Origin: Myxococcales bacterium
GTDB lineage: Bacteria; Myxococcota_A; Polyangia; Palsa-1104; JAEUJZ01
Assembly (NCBI GenBank): GCA_016794465.1
Contig: JAEUKA010000067.1
Span: 1 to 38,140 of the forward strand
Length of the DNA stretch: 38,140 bases
Direction of reading: 5' to 3'
Positions 1 through 7,877 of this stretch are shown one piece after another. The position numbers were made by a program, and so were the translations under genes. Positions within the stretch are counted from its first letter, which is position 1; the number at the start of each line of letters is the position of its first letter. The notes under the pieces were generated by a model, which saw only the letters and a list, made by a program, of their open reading frames with translations, was not told where the DNA came from and made no database searches.

Positions 1-612
1 TACGACGGCAGCGGCAAGGTGAGCGAGCTGGGCGAGATGACCCGAACCTTCGTCGCGCTGTGCTTGCAGGAAACGCGCGCCTTCATCGAAGGTCTGGCGC
101 AAGAGAAGTCACCGCCGCAAGCGGGCCTTCTGCAAGTCAACCGCGTGGCGCGCAGCCTGGTCGCCACCGTGTCGCAGCTCAACCTGTCGACCGCGCAGTA
201 CCAGACCGCGTGGCAGAAGCTGTTCTCGGGTCTGCTATCGAACACCCCAATCACCGATCCGCACGCCGGAACGCCCACGATCGGGACTCCCAACGGAGCA
301 AACAGCGTCGCGTCTGTGGCATTCCTAAGCAACTCTGCAAAGACCGACCGTGCGATGCGGATTCGCGTTACTGCCGGTGCGGGAAACATCGTCGCAGGTA
401 CCGATATCGTCTCGATTACCTTCGCCTCGGAATGGAAGGATGCACTGGGCACTCCGGTGACCCCCGCGATCATTTGCTCGCAAGGTGCCTACGCCTCGGC
501 CTCATCCTCAACGGGATTCACCATCCAGTTGGGAACCGGAATTCCCACCACACAGGTTCAGGACTTCTCCATCATCGTGAGCGGGGGCGGAAGTGGCAAC
601 TCCAATAGCTGA
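1..612 (+). CDS. Tail-fibre-like structural protein, 5' end outside window
   Basis: The frame is open from base 1, so the gene most likely begins before the window; the GTG at 19 is only an internal codon or a weak alternative start. At least 203 residues are visible. The N-terminal part is helical and amphipathic. From about residue 85 it becomes Gly/Thr/Ser/Val-rich beta sequence with the pattern seen in C-terminal head or receptor-tip domains of phage tail fibres (ITFASEW, then a run of small residues, and a GGGSGNSNS end). No catalytic motif is visible. It lies upstream of a lipoprotein and a collagen-like fibre, which supports a surface or virion role. The fibre-tip assignment rests on composition and fold pattern, not on a recognised family signature. 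Confidence 0.5.
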   Translation, partial: YDGSGKVSELGEMTRTFVALCLQETRAFIEGLAQEKSPPQAGLLQVNRVARSLVATVSQLNLSTAQYQTAWQKLFSGLLSNTPITDPHAGTPTIGTPNGANSVASVAFLSNSAKTDRAMRIRVTAGAGNIVAGTDIVSITFASEWKDALGTPVTPAIICSQGAYASASSSTGFTIQLGTGIPTTQVQDFSIIVSGGGSGNSNS

Positions 613-748
613 TGAGATCAGAAAGCTGACCACCGATCCTGGTGCTCGCCGTTTGGCGCAGTACCTGGACCAATTCAAGGAGCGGCTCGATACGTGCTGC
701 CCACCACCGGCTCCGCTGAAGGCGGAGCCGAAGACAGAGGAGAAGTAA
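593..748 (+). CDS. Small hypothetical protein, 51 aa
   Basis: A GTG at 593 opens a 51-codon frame (MATPIADEIRKLTTDPGARR...) that ends in TAA at 746-748, two bases before the next ATG. A GGGGGCGG tract lies just upstream of the GTG. The gene overlaps the end of the preceding frame by 20 nt and abuts the lipoprotein gene, filling an otherwise non-coding 137-nt gap, as in a tightly packed phage-type operon. The product is charged, with a Cys-Cys-Pro-Pro-Pro motif and a Lys/Glu-rich tail. No family recognised. It is a low-certainty gene because of its length and GTG start. Confidence 0.45.
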   Translation: MATPIADEIRKLTTDPGARRLAQYLDQFKERLDTCCPPPAPLKAEPKTEEK

Positions 749-749
749 G

Positions 750-1400
750 ATGAGGCTCGCCGTCCTGTCCCTGTTGTGTCTATTCGTTGCGTGCTTTCAG
801 GAACCACCGGCTGACCGAATGTGGCGCTGTACGGTTGACAAACCGCAGTGCCCCGAAGGCCAAAGCTGCGTAAACGACTGGTGCCTCAAGGATGGGACGG
901 CGATGCCCGATCTTTCTCTGCCTTTTGACGCAGCATGGGACATGGTTGGCGCGCCATGTTCCGATCGCATCACAATCGGAACATCGGGCGTGCTCGGCTG
1001 TCGTGGGAAATTCTCTCCAACGACAACGAAGGCATCGACTCTGTGCCCAAGCGGCTACAAGCTATGCACAGACGCCGGCAAAGTTACCGATGCAGCGTGT
1101 TCGAGCAGCACGATCAGCGGTTTTTTCTTCGCGGACGTAGCCGGCAATTGGACAGGTCCGCAGCCCCCGCGTTGCGCCGTCTCGGGTCAAGCCGGAGCTG
1201 GAAACGCCTTTTTCGGCTGCGGCAATATTCTCGGTACATCCACTCCTTCAATGATGACTAGCACTCCATGTAAGGGGTTCAGTCGGCTGACATATTGCAA
1301 TACGACAACCCCATTCTACTGCGAAGCGACGGAACAGTTATCGCTCGACAATCGGAAAATGGATGATGCTCGCAACGGAGTCCTGTGTTGTCCGCCGTAA
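750..1400 (+). CDS. Small cysteine-rich putative lipoprotein
   Basis: 216 residues. The N-terminus (Met, Arg, a hydrophobic run, then FVAC at residues 12-15) is a lipoprotein signal peptide with Cys15 as the likely lipidated residue, although Phe at -3 is not ideal. AGGAGAAG precedes the ATG closely. The mature part has many cysteines (WRC, KPQCPEGQSC, WC) that suggest disulphides and an outer-membrane or surface location. The early PDLSLPFD stretch resembles the PDL-rich spacers common in myxobacterial lipoproteins. It sits between fibre-like genes, so it could be a host-derived or moron gene within a phage-like cassette. Function unknown. Confidence 0.7.
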   Translation: MRLAVLSLLCLFVACFQEPPADRMWRCTVDKPQCPEGQSCVNDWCLKDGTAMPDLSLPFDAAWDMVGAPCSDRITIGTSGVLGCRGKFSPTTTKASTLCPSGYKLCTDAGKVTDAACSSSTISGFFFADVAGNWTGPQPPRCAVSGQAGAGNAFFGCGNILGTSTPSMMTSTPCKGFSRLTYCNTTTPFYCEATEQLSLDNRKMDDARNGVLCCPP

Positions 1401-1409
1401 TCCGTTTCT

Positions 1410-1429
1410 GAATCGCTCCTAAGCGATTC
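1410..1429. repeat. Perfect 8-bp inverted repeat, CCTA loop
   Basis: GAATCGCT at 1410-1417 and AGCGATTC at 1422-1429 pair perfectly around CCTA. The hairpin lies just after the lipoprotein stop and just before the collagen-like gene. There is no T-tract, so it is a poor intrinsic terminator; it could attenuate, stabilise mRNA, or simply reflect the frequent GGAATC/GATTCC word of this DNA. Confidence 0.6.
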
Positions 1430-1442
1430 CCAACATGGTTCT

Positions 1443-1450
1443 GGGGGGAG
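1443..1450 (+). promoter_or_regulatory. G-rich ribosome binding tract deciding start at 1453
   Basis: TGGGGGGAGCC directly precedes ATG 1453. Nothing resembling a binding site precedes the upstream in-frame ATG at 1435, so 1453 is preferred. The same arrangement (TGGGGGGAACC-ATG) sets the start of the gene at 2852. Confidence 0.5.
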
Positions 1451-1452
1451 CC

Positions 1453-2793
1453 ATGACGAATGAAGAGTTTGAAGCAGTCGTCTTTGCGTTGTGTATGCGC
1501 GCTGGATTCCTGTCTGGGGCGCGAGGGCCGCGCGGCAGAGATGGAGAGCGGGGACCACAGGGATTCCCCGGTGAACGAGGGCTGCGTGGTCTTCAGGGCG
1601 AACCGGGACCGCGTGGCGAGGCAGGACCGCCGGGAGAGCGCGGAGAGAATGGTCCGATGGGGGAGCGTGGCCCCGCTGGCGATGAAGGAGCCCAAGGTCC
1701 ACAGGGAGACCCCGGAACGCAGGGTCCAAAGGGTGAATCGGGACTTCAGGGTCCGCCGGGAACGCCGGGTATGCAAGGACCGAAGGGAGACCCCGGACCC
1801 CTCTGGCCAGATGTCTTTGTGGTGACGCCGGGCGGAACGTCTCCGTTCTACTCCTCCATTCAGGCCGCCATCAACGCAGCGGTTTCAGGCGGAGAGAGAA
1901 CGGAGTCCGATCCGGCGCTGGTTTTGATTCTGCCAGGTGACTACAGCGAAGACGTATCGCTGAAGAAACATGTCACGCTGGTGGGCTTTGATCGATTGGG
2001 CCATTTTTCGACGAACCTTCGCGGCCAAGTGACATGTTTCCTGACACTCGAAGGGGGCGTTCGGGAGAAGACCTTCGCGACCATCGCCGGACTGAACATC
2101 CTCCCGCCGAGCGGCAAGACTGCGGGCATCTACTTCACCGGCACAAGCAGTCAGAAGCTCATCCTGACCGACGTTGCAATCGAGGGCTCTGTTCCCGCGA
2201 TTCTGGCCGACAACACCTTCACTTCGGGAAGCGGAACGAGTCAGATTCTGATTACGGACTGCCGACTCCGCTCGACAAACCCCGCTTCCGTTGCGATCCG
2301 ACAGAAATCGGGTTCGATCGAGTGTAGCCGCGTGGACATGTGGAACCGACCGGGCGTCGGTATGACAACTTCGCCAATCGTTGCGCAGCTCGGTCCTGAT
2401 GTCGCGCAGTCACAGGTCTGTACGCTGAGCCTGACCGACTGTAACATCGAAGGGAATCTGGCCGTGGACAGCTCGCTGAGCACTGCGACGGCGGCGGGCT
2501 CGATAGGAATCGGCCTGCTGCGCTGCTCGCAGTACATCTTGAACAACACCGCGGTTCCGATCCGTTTCATCTTGGTGACTCCCAACGCTACCGCAGGTGT
2601 GACCGCAATTGGGGTGGTGCTTTCGGTGTTCCGTGCGAGTGCATGGACGTCCGGGTCCGTGATGATCTGGGGGAATCCTGGTGGCGTGATTCCAGTAGTG
2701 AATCGACTCAATACCTTTCGTGCAGATACCGGAATCACAACCGCAACACTGACAGGCGGAACGGCGGTGAACACGGTGATGGGGGCGGTCTGA
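1453..2793 (+). CDS. Collagen-like fibre with beta-helix (pectin-lyase fold) domain
   Basis: 446 residues from ATG 1453. After a short helical N-terminus (about 20 residues), about 32 uninterrupted Gly-X-Y triplets (coded by 1516-1800) form a collagen-like stalk rich in GERG, GPQG and GDPG. A linker (PGGTSPFYSSIQAAINAA) then opens a long domain of short beta-strand repeats with the SIQAAIN hallmark of right-handed parallel beta-helices such as pectate lyases and phage tailspikes. No signal peptide is visible, which argues for a virion or intracellularly assembled fibre rather than a secreted enzyme. Trimerisation by both halves would be expected. The enzymatic role, if any, cannot be told. 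Context is the phage-like cassette on the plus strand. Confidence 0.8.
   Translation: MTNEEFEAVVFALCMRAGFLSGARGPRGRDGERGPQGFPGERGLRGLQGEPGPRGEAGPPGERGENGPMGERGPAGDEGAQGPQGDPGTQGPKGESGLQGPPGTPGMQGPKGDPGPLWPDVFVVTPGGTSPFYSSIQAAINAAVSGGERTESDPALVLILPGDYSEDVSLKKHVTLVGFDRLGHFSTNLRGQVTCFLTLEGGVREKTFATIAGLNILPPSGKTAGIYFTGTSSQKLILTDVAIEGSVPAILADNTFTSGSGTSQILITDCRLRSTNPASVAIRQKSGSIECSRVDMWNRPGVGMTTSPIVAQLGPDVAQSQVCTLSLTDCNIEGNLAVDSSLSTATAAGSIGIGLLRCSQYILNNTAVPIRFILVTPNATAGVTAIGVVLSVFRASAWTSGSVMIWGNPGGVIPVVNRLNTFRADTGITTATLTGGTAVNTVMGAV
1516..1800 (+). repeat. Collagen-like Gly-X-Y codon repeats
   Basis: About 95 codons read as consecutive Gly-X-Y triplets. At the DNA level this gives a quasi-periodic 9-bp pattern (GGNNNNNNN) with many GGTCC/GGACC/GGAGA words. 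Such tracts are prone to length change by slippage. Confidence 0.85.
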
Positions 2794-2851
2794 TGTGGAT
2801 GCACGATCTGTCTCGCAGTTCGCGCCACTGCATCGCGCTTTGGGGGGAACC

Positions 2852-3403
2852 ATGAGCAATCGCAAGGCGTGGGATGACAATGTATCTGAAGGGTGGCGGA
2901 CGTTTCACAGACTGTCATTGTCGCTGAGCCGAGCCATCCAAAACTGTGGCAACCGCGATGCTGTCCTCAGTCACCTTGGGCAGGCCATTGCATCGCATCG
3001 GAACCTCGATCTCCTGAAGAAGCAACGAGACGTAATCCCATCGCCACGAAGATCCGAGCTGCGCGACTCTATGGTGCTGGAGTGGGCGACGGATGACATC
3101 TCCGATGTGATGATGGCTCTTTTGCACTCGCTCGGGAAACAGCTCGATCTGTGGTCGTATAAGTTCGATGTGTCCGCGCGCTTCGCGAAGTACCGCGTGG
3201 TCTTGTTCAATCGCGCAGACCACAAGCCGCTGCAGCTGTTCACGCTGGGAAGTGACACTGACGCTGCGGTCCTGGCGGCCGCGTGGCGAACGCTCCTTGA
3301 AGACTCAGAGAGGGACGTGCAGCTTCAGGGAATCGCCGTAAGTGGGGACATCACGCTGATTCCCGCGCGCAAGGTGAGACGAAAGGGAAAGGACGGAGCA
3401 TGA
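2852..3403 (+). CDS. Hypothetical protein, 183 aa
   Basis: ATG 2852 is preceded by TGGGGGGAACC, the same G-rich signal as the collagen-like gene, and is preferred over the in-frame GTG at 2795. The product is mainly helical in its first 120 residues, followed by a beta-alpha-beta segment (YRVVLFNRADHKPLQLFTLG, then a helix and two strands) and a basic tail (RKVRRKGKDG). No recognisable family or signal peptide. It overlaps the next gene by 4 nt (ATGA), so the two are translationally coupled. Its general plan (helical front, beta end of 60-70 residues) resembles that of the following gene, so a shared fold or old duplication is possible but not shown. Confidence 0.7.
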   Translation: MSNRKAWDDNVSEGWRTFHRLSLSLSRAIQNCGNRDAVLSHLGQAIASHRNLDLLKKQRDVIPSPRRSELRDSMVLEWATDDISDVMMALLHSLGKQLDLWSYKFDVSARFAKYRVVLFNRADHKPLQLFTLGSDTDAAVLAAAWRTLLEDSERDVQLQGIAVSGDITLIPARKVRRKGKDGA

Positions 3404-3858
3404 ATCCTAAACTGGCAAGCGAGGTTCATGAGTTCTGCACGCTGCTGGCGCTGGGCGTGTACGAGGGAAATTCTGCGCGCTTTGCGTCTCGTCTGCTCGA
3501 ACTTCGGCGCTTGCTGCACAGCGCGATGCGGGAAGGTGGCGCAGACCAAGATGTGATCGCTGGCGTTGACGCGCTCTACCGGGTTCTTCGTCGCAACGAT
3601 CTGCCGGTCGCCTTCATGACCAACGGCTGCGAGGGGGAGTCGGTCCGCTCGTTTCAGGTCGCGATTGCCGAGCAAGGAGAGATCCGCAGCATGAAGTCCT
3701 TCACCGCGGCCGTCGATGCACAGAACGCGGCCGAGCAGGAATACTACACGCGCGCTTGGCCGGGCTCTGTTGTCCTTCTTTTGGCGAAGTTGAGCGATGG
3801 GAAGTTGATCGCTTGTGACTCGGCGCGGGTCGAGATCAGGAAGAACGGAAGAACATGA
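3400..3858 (+). CDS. Hypothetical protein, 152 aa
   Basis: The start overlaps the previous stop (ATGA) and its own stop overlaps the next start by 4 nt, placing it in the middle of a coupled three-gene run. The N-terminal 75 residues are helical with a regular Leu/Arg pattern. The C-terminal half carries strands (SFQVAIAEQ, SVVLLLAKL, KLIACDSARVEI) typical of a small alpha/beta domain. No family recognised and no membrane segment or signal. Confidence 0.7.
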   Translation: MNPKLASEVHEFCTLLALGVYEGNSARFASRLLELRRLLHSAMREGGADQDVIAGVDALYRVLRRNDLPVAFMTNGCEGESVRSFQVAIAEQGEIRSMKSFTAAVDAQNAAEQEYYTRAWPGSVVLLLAKLSDGKLIACDSARVEIRKNGRT

Positions 3859-4559
3859 CGCGAACAGATAAAAGTGTAGCCGTTGCCGGTGAAGAACAAA
3901 CTGCGTCGCCCAGCGGCTATCGTGCTCAGATCGGTGACACGGAAGTGCTCTTTGCATCCGAAGCAGAGTTCCGGAAAGCAGAGAGAGCCATGCAAGCACT
4001 CCGCGAGCGTGCCGCTAGGATACCGAAGATTCCGTCGCACTACACCGACAGGAAGACACCTGAAGCCAAAGCACTGGCAGAGCGGTTGAATCGGAAGCGC
4101 ACGGTTTCACTCGTACTGCGCAGAGGATTCTATCAGCTTGAGGACAAGCTCGCAGAAAGTGAGACCGTGCATCTATCCGAGACGGGACGCAGCTTCTCAG
4201 AGGCGCGATTGAAGCTCGCAGACTACGAGAAACACTCCATCGAGCTGCTTCCGCTCATCCTACTGCTCAGCCACTTCGGCTTTGATATCCAAAGCAGCAG
4301 CTTCAATCGGCAGGAGGGCGTCATCGTGTTTTCTGCGGATGACCCTCGCGATCAGGAGGAACTGACAGCGGTGTTCAGGCAGGTCAAGGCGGGGGCACTT
4401 TCCTTCGACTTCGAGACGCTTAGGAATGTTCACGACTTCACGCTGACGGTGCGCCACGCGCGTCGTATCCGGACAAGCGCGGTCCTGGCCGTCGTGCAGC
4501 AGCTTCAGTCGGTCTTTGCTGCCTCTCTGCTGGATTGTTCGATTGAGGATGACGACTAG
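3855..4559 (+). CDS. Hypothetical protein, 234 aa
   Basis: Coupled to the previous gene by an ATGA overlap. The first 110 residues are charged and probably helical (EAEFRKAERAMQALRERAAR); the rest contains a Leu-rich stretch (HSIELLPLILLLSHFGF) and strand-forming segments ending in an acidic tail (IEDDD). The Leu-rich stretch is short and flanked by charged residues, so it is more likely a buried helix than a membrane anchor. No homology recognised. The gene is most reasonably read as part of the same uncharacterised set as its two upstream neighbours. Confidence 0.7.
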   Translation: MTRTDKSVAVAGEEQTASPSGYRAQIGDTEVLFASEAEFRKAERAMQALRERAARIPKIPSHYTDRKTPEAKALAERLNRKRTVSLVLRRGFYQLEDKLAESETVHLSETGRSFSEARLKLADYEKHSIELLPLILLLSHFGFDIQSSSFNRQEGVIVFSADDPRDQEELTAVFRQVKAGALSFDFETLRNVHDFTLTVRHARRIRTSAVLAVVQQLQSVFAASLLDCSIEDDD

Positions 4560-4583
4560 GGAATCGCGAAGGGGGGAAAGGAA

Positions 4584-5909
4584 ATGGCGGACACTGACGA
4601 GCTGAAGCGACTGGCTGCGGACTACGTGGGCGAGCTGCGCGACAAGAACCTTGCACAGACGACGCAGGACAAGCAGGCCGCGATCACCCGCTACTGGGAG
4701 GAGCGCGGGCCGATGTTCCGGTCGCTGGCTCAGCTCGTCATCGCTGCGCTCGATGATGGGAAGGAAGGGGAGGATGCGATCCGGTGGGCGCTCGATCAAT
4801 TCCGTCAGAAGGTGATTGCCGCGGCACAGACTGATTCTCAGCGCGGAGCGTTCGCAAGCTGGCTCGTGCAGCGCAAGGAGTTCCTGCGGCGGATCACGGT
4901 TCAACTCTGGACAAGCGCAGCGCGGGCCGTGCCTCCGCCTTACGGAATCTATGTCGCGCTGGAGGCACATCCGAACCCGGACTTTGCACCCAGTACCCGG
5001 CAGGGCTCTGTCTCGATTCCGCTGGTATGGAAGTCGATTGAGAATCTGAGTCAAGCAGTGGATGTGGTCGATGACTTTATCGTCAAGAATCAGCTCGGGA
5101 GTGGGAACTTTGTGCGATTCGCGGGCCGTGTTGCCAAGGACAAAAAGCCGTGGGCCCAGATCTCGTATAACCGTCGAGTCTGGGAGGGGTGGCACTGGAA
5201 TCCGAGTCAAGAGCTCGATCGGAATGGCTATCGGATTCCTAGCGTGGAAGTCGCAGCAACCGGAACGACACAGATCCCCGAAGCAGTGAACTCCTACAAG
5301 GCCGAAATGGAGGTGGGGAATGCGTGGTCTTCCAATCAGCGGCGCTACGCGACGGCCAAGGAAGCCGACGAAGCAGGAAAGGATCTCTATCGACGCTGGA
5401 CTTCGGCAGAGGACTACAGAGTGGTCCCGAGCAGTGATCCTCCTAACGTCGAGCCTGTCATCAATCAGCCAGAGGAAGATAGCGAGCGAAGTGAAGCGCA
5501 GATTCTGTTCTTCCATGTCGGGGACAAGCCGAAGCCCGCGGAGACTGCACAGACACCAAGGGTGGCAGAGACAGATGGTTTGTCGAGGACGAAGCCCGAA
5601 GGCTATCGCGGCCATCAGCCTCCTGGTGAGCAGATCTACCGCTACACGGTTCTGGCGATTGGCCTGTGGGGTCGAGCCCGAAAGGAGAGCAGAGTAGAGA
5701 GGATTGTGCTGGCGCAGCGGGTCGATCCCAAGCAGCCATGGCCGCTCGATCGTCTCGTGGTGATGGGTCGCAACAAAGTCGCGGAGCTTAAGCCAAAGCC
5801 CGGTCTGAAGTGGCGAATCGAACAAGAGATCTGGTACGTGCAGCCCGACGGCACCGAACAAACCGTACTAAATGAAGGAACGGTGCTCCACACAGAGATT
5901 GTGAAGTAG
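4584..5909 (+). CDS. Uncharacterised accessory protein, phage/plasmid-type region
   Basis: 441 residues; ATG 4584 follows a GGGGGGAAAGGAA tract. The N-terminal 120 residues are helical. In the middle (about residues 225-275) the sequence RRYATAKEADEAGKDLYRRW followed by a short acidic/VVPSSDP strand resembles a small motif that I recall from phage and plasmid accessory proteins, in which a parameter-like beta-alpha element is followed by an R-W-T turn. A VWEGWHW segment precedes it. The C-terminal 130 residues have strands and a closing beta pair (WYVQPDGTEQTVLNEGTVLHTE). No enzyme motif visible. The motif recall is from memory and unverified. Confidence 0.65.
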   Translation: MADTDELKRLAADYVGELRDKNLAQTTQDKQAAITRYWEERGPMFRSLAQLVIAALDDGKEGEDAIRWALDQFRQKVIAAAQTDSQRGAFASWLVQRKEFLRRITVQLWTSAARAVPPPYGIYVALEAHPNPDFAPSTRQGSVSIPLVWKSIENLSQAVDVVDDFIVKNQLGSGNFVRFAGRVAKDKKPWAQISYNRRVWEGWHWNPSQELDRNGYRIPSVEVAATGTTQIPEAVNSYKAEMEVGNAWSSNQRRYATAKEADEAGKDLYRRWTSAEDYRVVPSSDPPNVEPVINQPEEDSERSEAQILFFHVGDKPKPAETAQTPRVAETDGLSRTKPEGYRGHQPPGEQIYRYTVLAIGLWGRARKESRVERIVLAQRVDPKQPWPLDRLVVMGRNKVAELKPKPGLKWRIEQEIWYVQPDGTEQTVLNEGTVLHTEIVK

Positions 5910-5969
5910 CGCTCAGCGCGGACGAGCTTATCTGGGGGCGGTGTAACAACAGGGAATGGGAGGGACGAG

Positions 5970-6641
5970 ATGGCGGCGAAAACGCAAGCGCAACAGAAAG
6001 ATGCGTTGCATCCCAGACCAAGCGGAGGCGAGTCCGTTCGTCTGCTTACGACGCTGGACGCGGTGTGGTCGGCCATTCGTGCAGCGCATGCTGATGTCCC
6101 TCCTGTGGTTCTGTTGACTGCGCCCGGTGAGCGTTCGCAGCGAAAGATTGGCCACTTCTGGGCGCTCAAGTGGCAGCACAGAACGGAAGGGAATCTGCAT
6201 GAGGTGGTGCTGGTTGCAGAGTACCTGAATCGGACCGCGAGCGACGTGCTGGAGGTGCTGCTTCACGAGGCTGCGCACGCCTGCAACTTTGTGCGCGGGA
6301 TCAAAGACTGCTCTGCGAACCAGTACCACAACCGAGCGTTTCGGAAGACCGCAGAGGAGCTGGGACTGCATGTCGAGCAGATGGGTCACTACGGCTTTGC
6401 ACACACCAGTTTGACAGAAGAAACAGAGAAGCGGTGGAGTGAACAGATCGCGCTACTGGGACGAGAGATCCAGGTCTTTCGTCGCTGGAACCGGACGGGA
6501 AAGCTCGGTGTTCAAACACCGAACCGCCGCAACCTGCGTTGTAGCTGCGCGTGCGGATTCCTGATCCGGGTTTCACGCACGACGCTGAATCAGACAGAGA
6601 TCCAATGCGGCCGCTGCCGGAAGAGGTTCGTTGAGGGCTAA
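5970..6641 (+). CDS. SprT-like zinc metallopeptidase-domain protein
   Basis: 223 residues. The HEAAH motif (His99, Glu100, His103) in LLHEAAHACNF is followed 17 residues later by YHNRAF with His120 as the probable third zinc ligand, as in the SprT/Spartan family. A C-terminal zinc ribbon is present: Cys191/193/195 and Cys213/Cys216. Length and order (metalloprotease then ribbon) match SprT-like proteins, which in eukaryotes cleave DNA-protein crosslinks; bacterial and phage versions are largely uncharacterised. The gene directly abuts the next one (stop at 6641, ATG at 6642), suggesting a shared transcript and perhaps a DNA-maintenance function for the cassette. Confidence 0.85.
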   Translation: MAAKTQAQQKDALHPRPSGGESVRLLTTLDAVWSAIRAAHADVPPVVLLTAPGERSQRKIGHFWALKWQHRTEGNLHEVVLVAEYLNRTASDVLEVLLHEAAHACNFVRGIKDCSANQYHNRAFRKTAEELGLHVEQMGHYGFAHTSLTEETEKRWSEQIALLGREIQVFRRWNRTGKLGVQTPNRRNLRCSCACGFLIRVSRTTLNQTEIQCGRCRKRFVEG

Positions 6642-7877
6642 ATGAACACCTCTGTTCTTGCACACTGGGAGAGCCGTTCCCGCAAGCACTGGCTGACGCT
6701 GCTGAAGGATGCGCAGGGATACCGCTACGAGTCCCCCGGAGCCCGTGGGACCGTCGTTGCAGCAGATGATCTGGCGGCGATTTCGACGATGGAGCTTCGT
6801 CTGTCGGAGTTCCAGCCGGACAAGGCCAAGACTCCGATGCGTCGCGTTGATCTACAAAAGGAATCGCATCCGAAGTGTTCGATCTGTCGCAAGCCAGCTG
6901 GAACGAATCCGTCTTGTGATCGTTGTGCGAGCTATCAGCGCATGGTGCAGGAGCGAGACCATCCAACGCCAACGCAGTTGGAAGAAAAAGCGGAATGGGA
7001 GCGGGCATTTCAGAGACAGCAGCAGGCGCAGTCTGATGCAGAGGCATCGCGACGACTGCGGCTGTCTGGCCGCACCATCACCGTCGCTTTGGTAGGCTGT
7101 GGAAAGACCAAGCTCGACCATCCTGCGCCTGCGAAGGACTTGTATGTGAGTCCACTGTTTCGAGCGGCTCGCCGCTTCGCAGAGCGCTGTTGTGATGAGT
7201 GGATGATTCTATCGGCGGGATTCGGAGTCCTCCTTCCCGAGCAAGTGATCGCGCCCTACGAGAAGTCGCTCCTCAAGATGCGGCTTCGAGACAGAGAGCA
7301 CTGGGCCGATGGTGTGACGAAGTACCTGCGACAGCACTATGCTGGGCTGGCCGTTCGTTACATCGGACTCGCAGGAGAGGAGTACCTGTCCCGCTTGGGA
7401 GTCCCGGTGGAGTGGCCGCTCGACGGCCTGGGAATTGGCGGTCGCATTCAGCGTCTACAGCAGATGGTTGCGGAGTGTTCTACCGCGGAGCGGAATGAGG
7501 CAGAGAAAATCCTCGATCGTGTCATCGAAAGGAAGCGAGCGCTGCTTCCTGAAGACAAACGCCAAGAGGCCGATGCGTACTGGCTGCATCGACGCGGACT
7601 ATATCTGTTTCTGGCGGAACAGACCGTCGTTGCGCAGCGCAGAGGGAACACGAAGGAACGGAGCTCGGCGTGGGCAGTCGAACAGCTGGCAAGCGAGCTC
7701 CATTATCGCGCACGCAACCCACAGACCACCGCATGGCTGAAATCACGCTCAGCCCAGCTCGTTGGGTACTGCCGCGCAATCTGGGACGAAGCATACACAG
7801 ACGGAATCCAGTCGATTCCATCACTCCGACCCGCGTGGTCGGAGATTCCTAACAAGGGGAAGAAGACCAATGGCTAA
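6642..7877 (+). CDS. DUF6884-like protein with N-terminal zinc knuckle
   Basis: 411 residues. A Cys4 knuckle lies at about residues 80-95 (CSICRK then CDRC). From about residue 147 the sequence VALVGCGKTKLD, followed by DLYVSPLFRAARRFAE and ILSAGFGVLLPEQ, is the pattern of the DUF6884 family: a small Rossmann-like domain that may be nuclease- or nucleotide-related, frequent in phages, plasmids and defence-rich loci. The GCGKTK element looks loop-like but is not a canonical P-loop. The C-terminal 150 residues are helical and basic. The stop overlaps the start of the ParA-like gene by 8 nt. Biochemical function is unknown. Confidence 0.75.
   Translation: MNTSVLAHWESRSRKHWLTLLKDAQGYRYESPGARGTVVAADDLAAISTMELRLSEFQPDKAKTPMRRVDLQKESHPKCSICRKPAGTNPSCDRCASYQRMVQERDHPTPTQLEEKAEWERAFQRQQQAQSDAEASRRLRLSGRTITVALVGCGKTKLDHPAPAKDLYVSPLFRAARRFAERCCDEWMILSAGFGVLLPEQVIAPYEKSLLKMRLRDREHWADGVTKYLRQHYAGLAVRYIGLAGEEYLSRLGVPVEWPLDGLGIGGRIQRLQQMVAECSTAERNEAEKILDRVIERKRALLPEDKRQEADAYWLHRRGLYLFLAEQTVVAQRRGNTKERSSAWAVEQLASELHYRARNPQTTAWLKSRSAQLVGYCRAIWDEAYTDGIQSIPSLRPAWSEIPNKGKKTNG

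Noticed and set aside
2241..2918. Minus-strand frame of 225 codons opposite the beta-helix gene
   Set aside because: Shadow of the plus-strand fibre gene; no ribosome site, no family features.
4260..5861. Minus-strand open frame of 533 codons
   Set aside because: It lies antisense to the coupled genes 3855-5909, has Arg/Leu/His-rich composition typical of a shadow frame, and no ribosome site or family signal.
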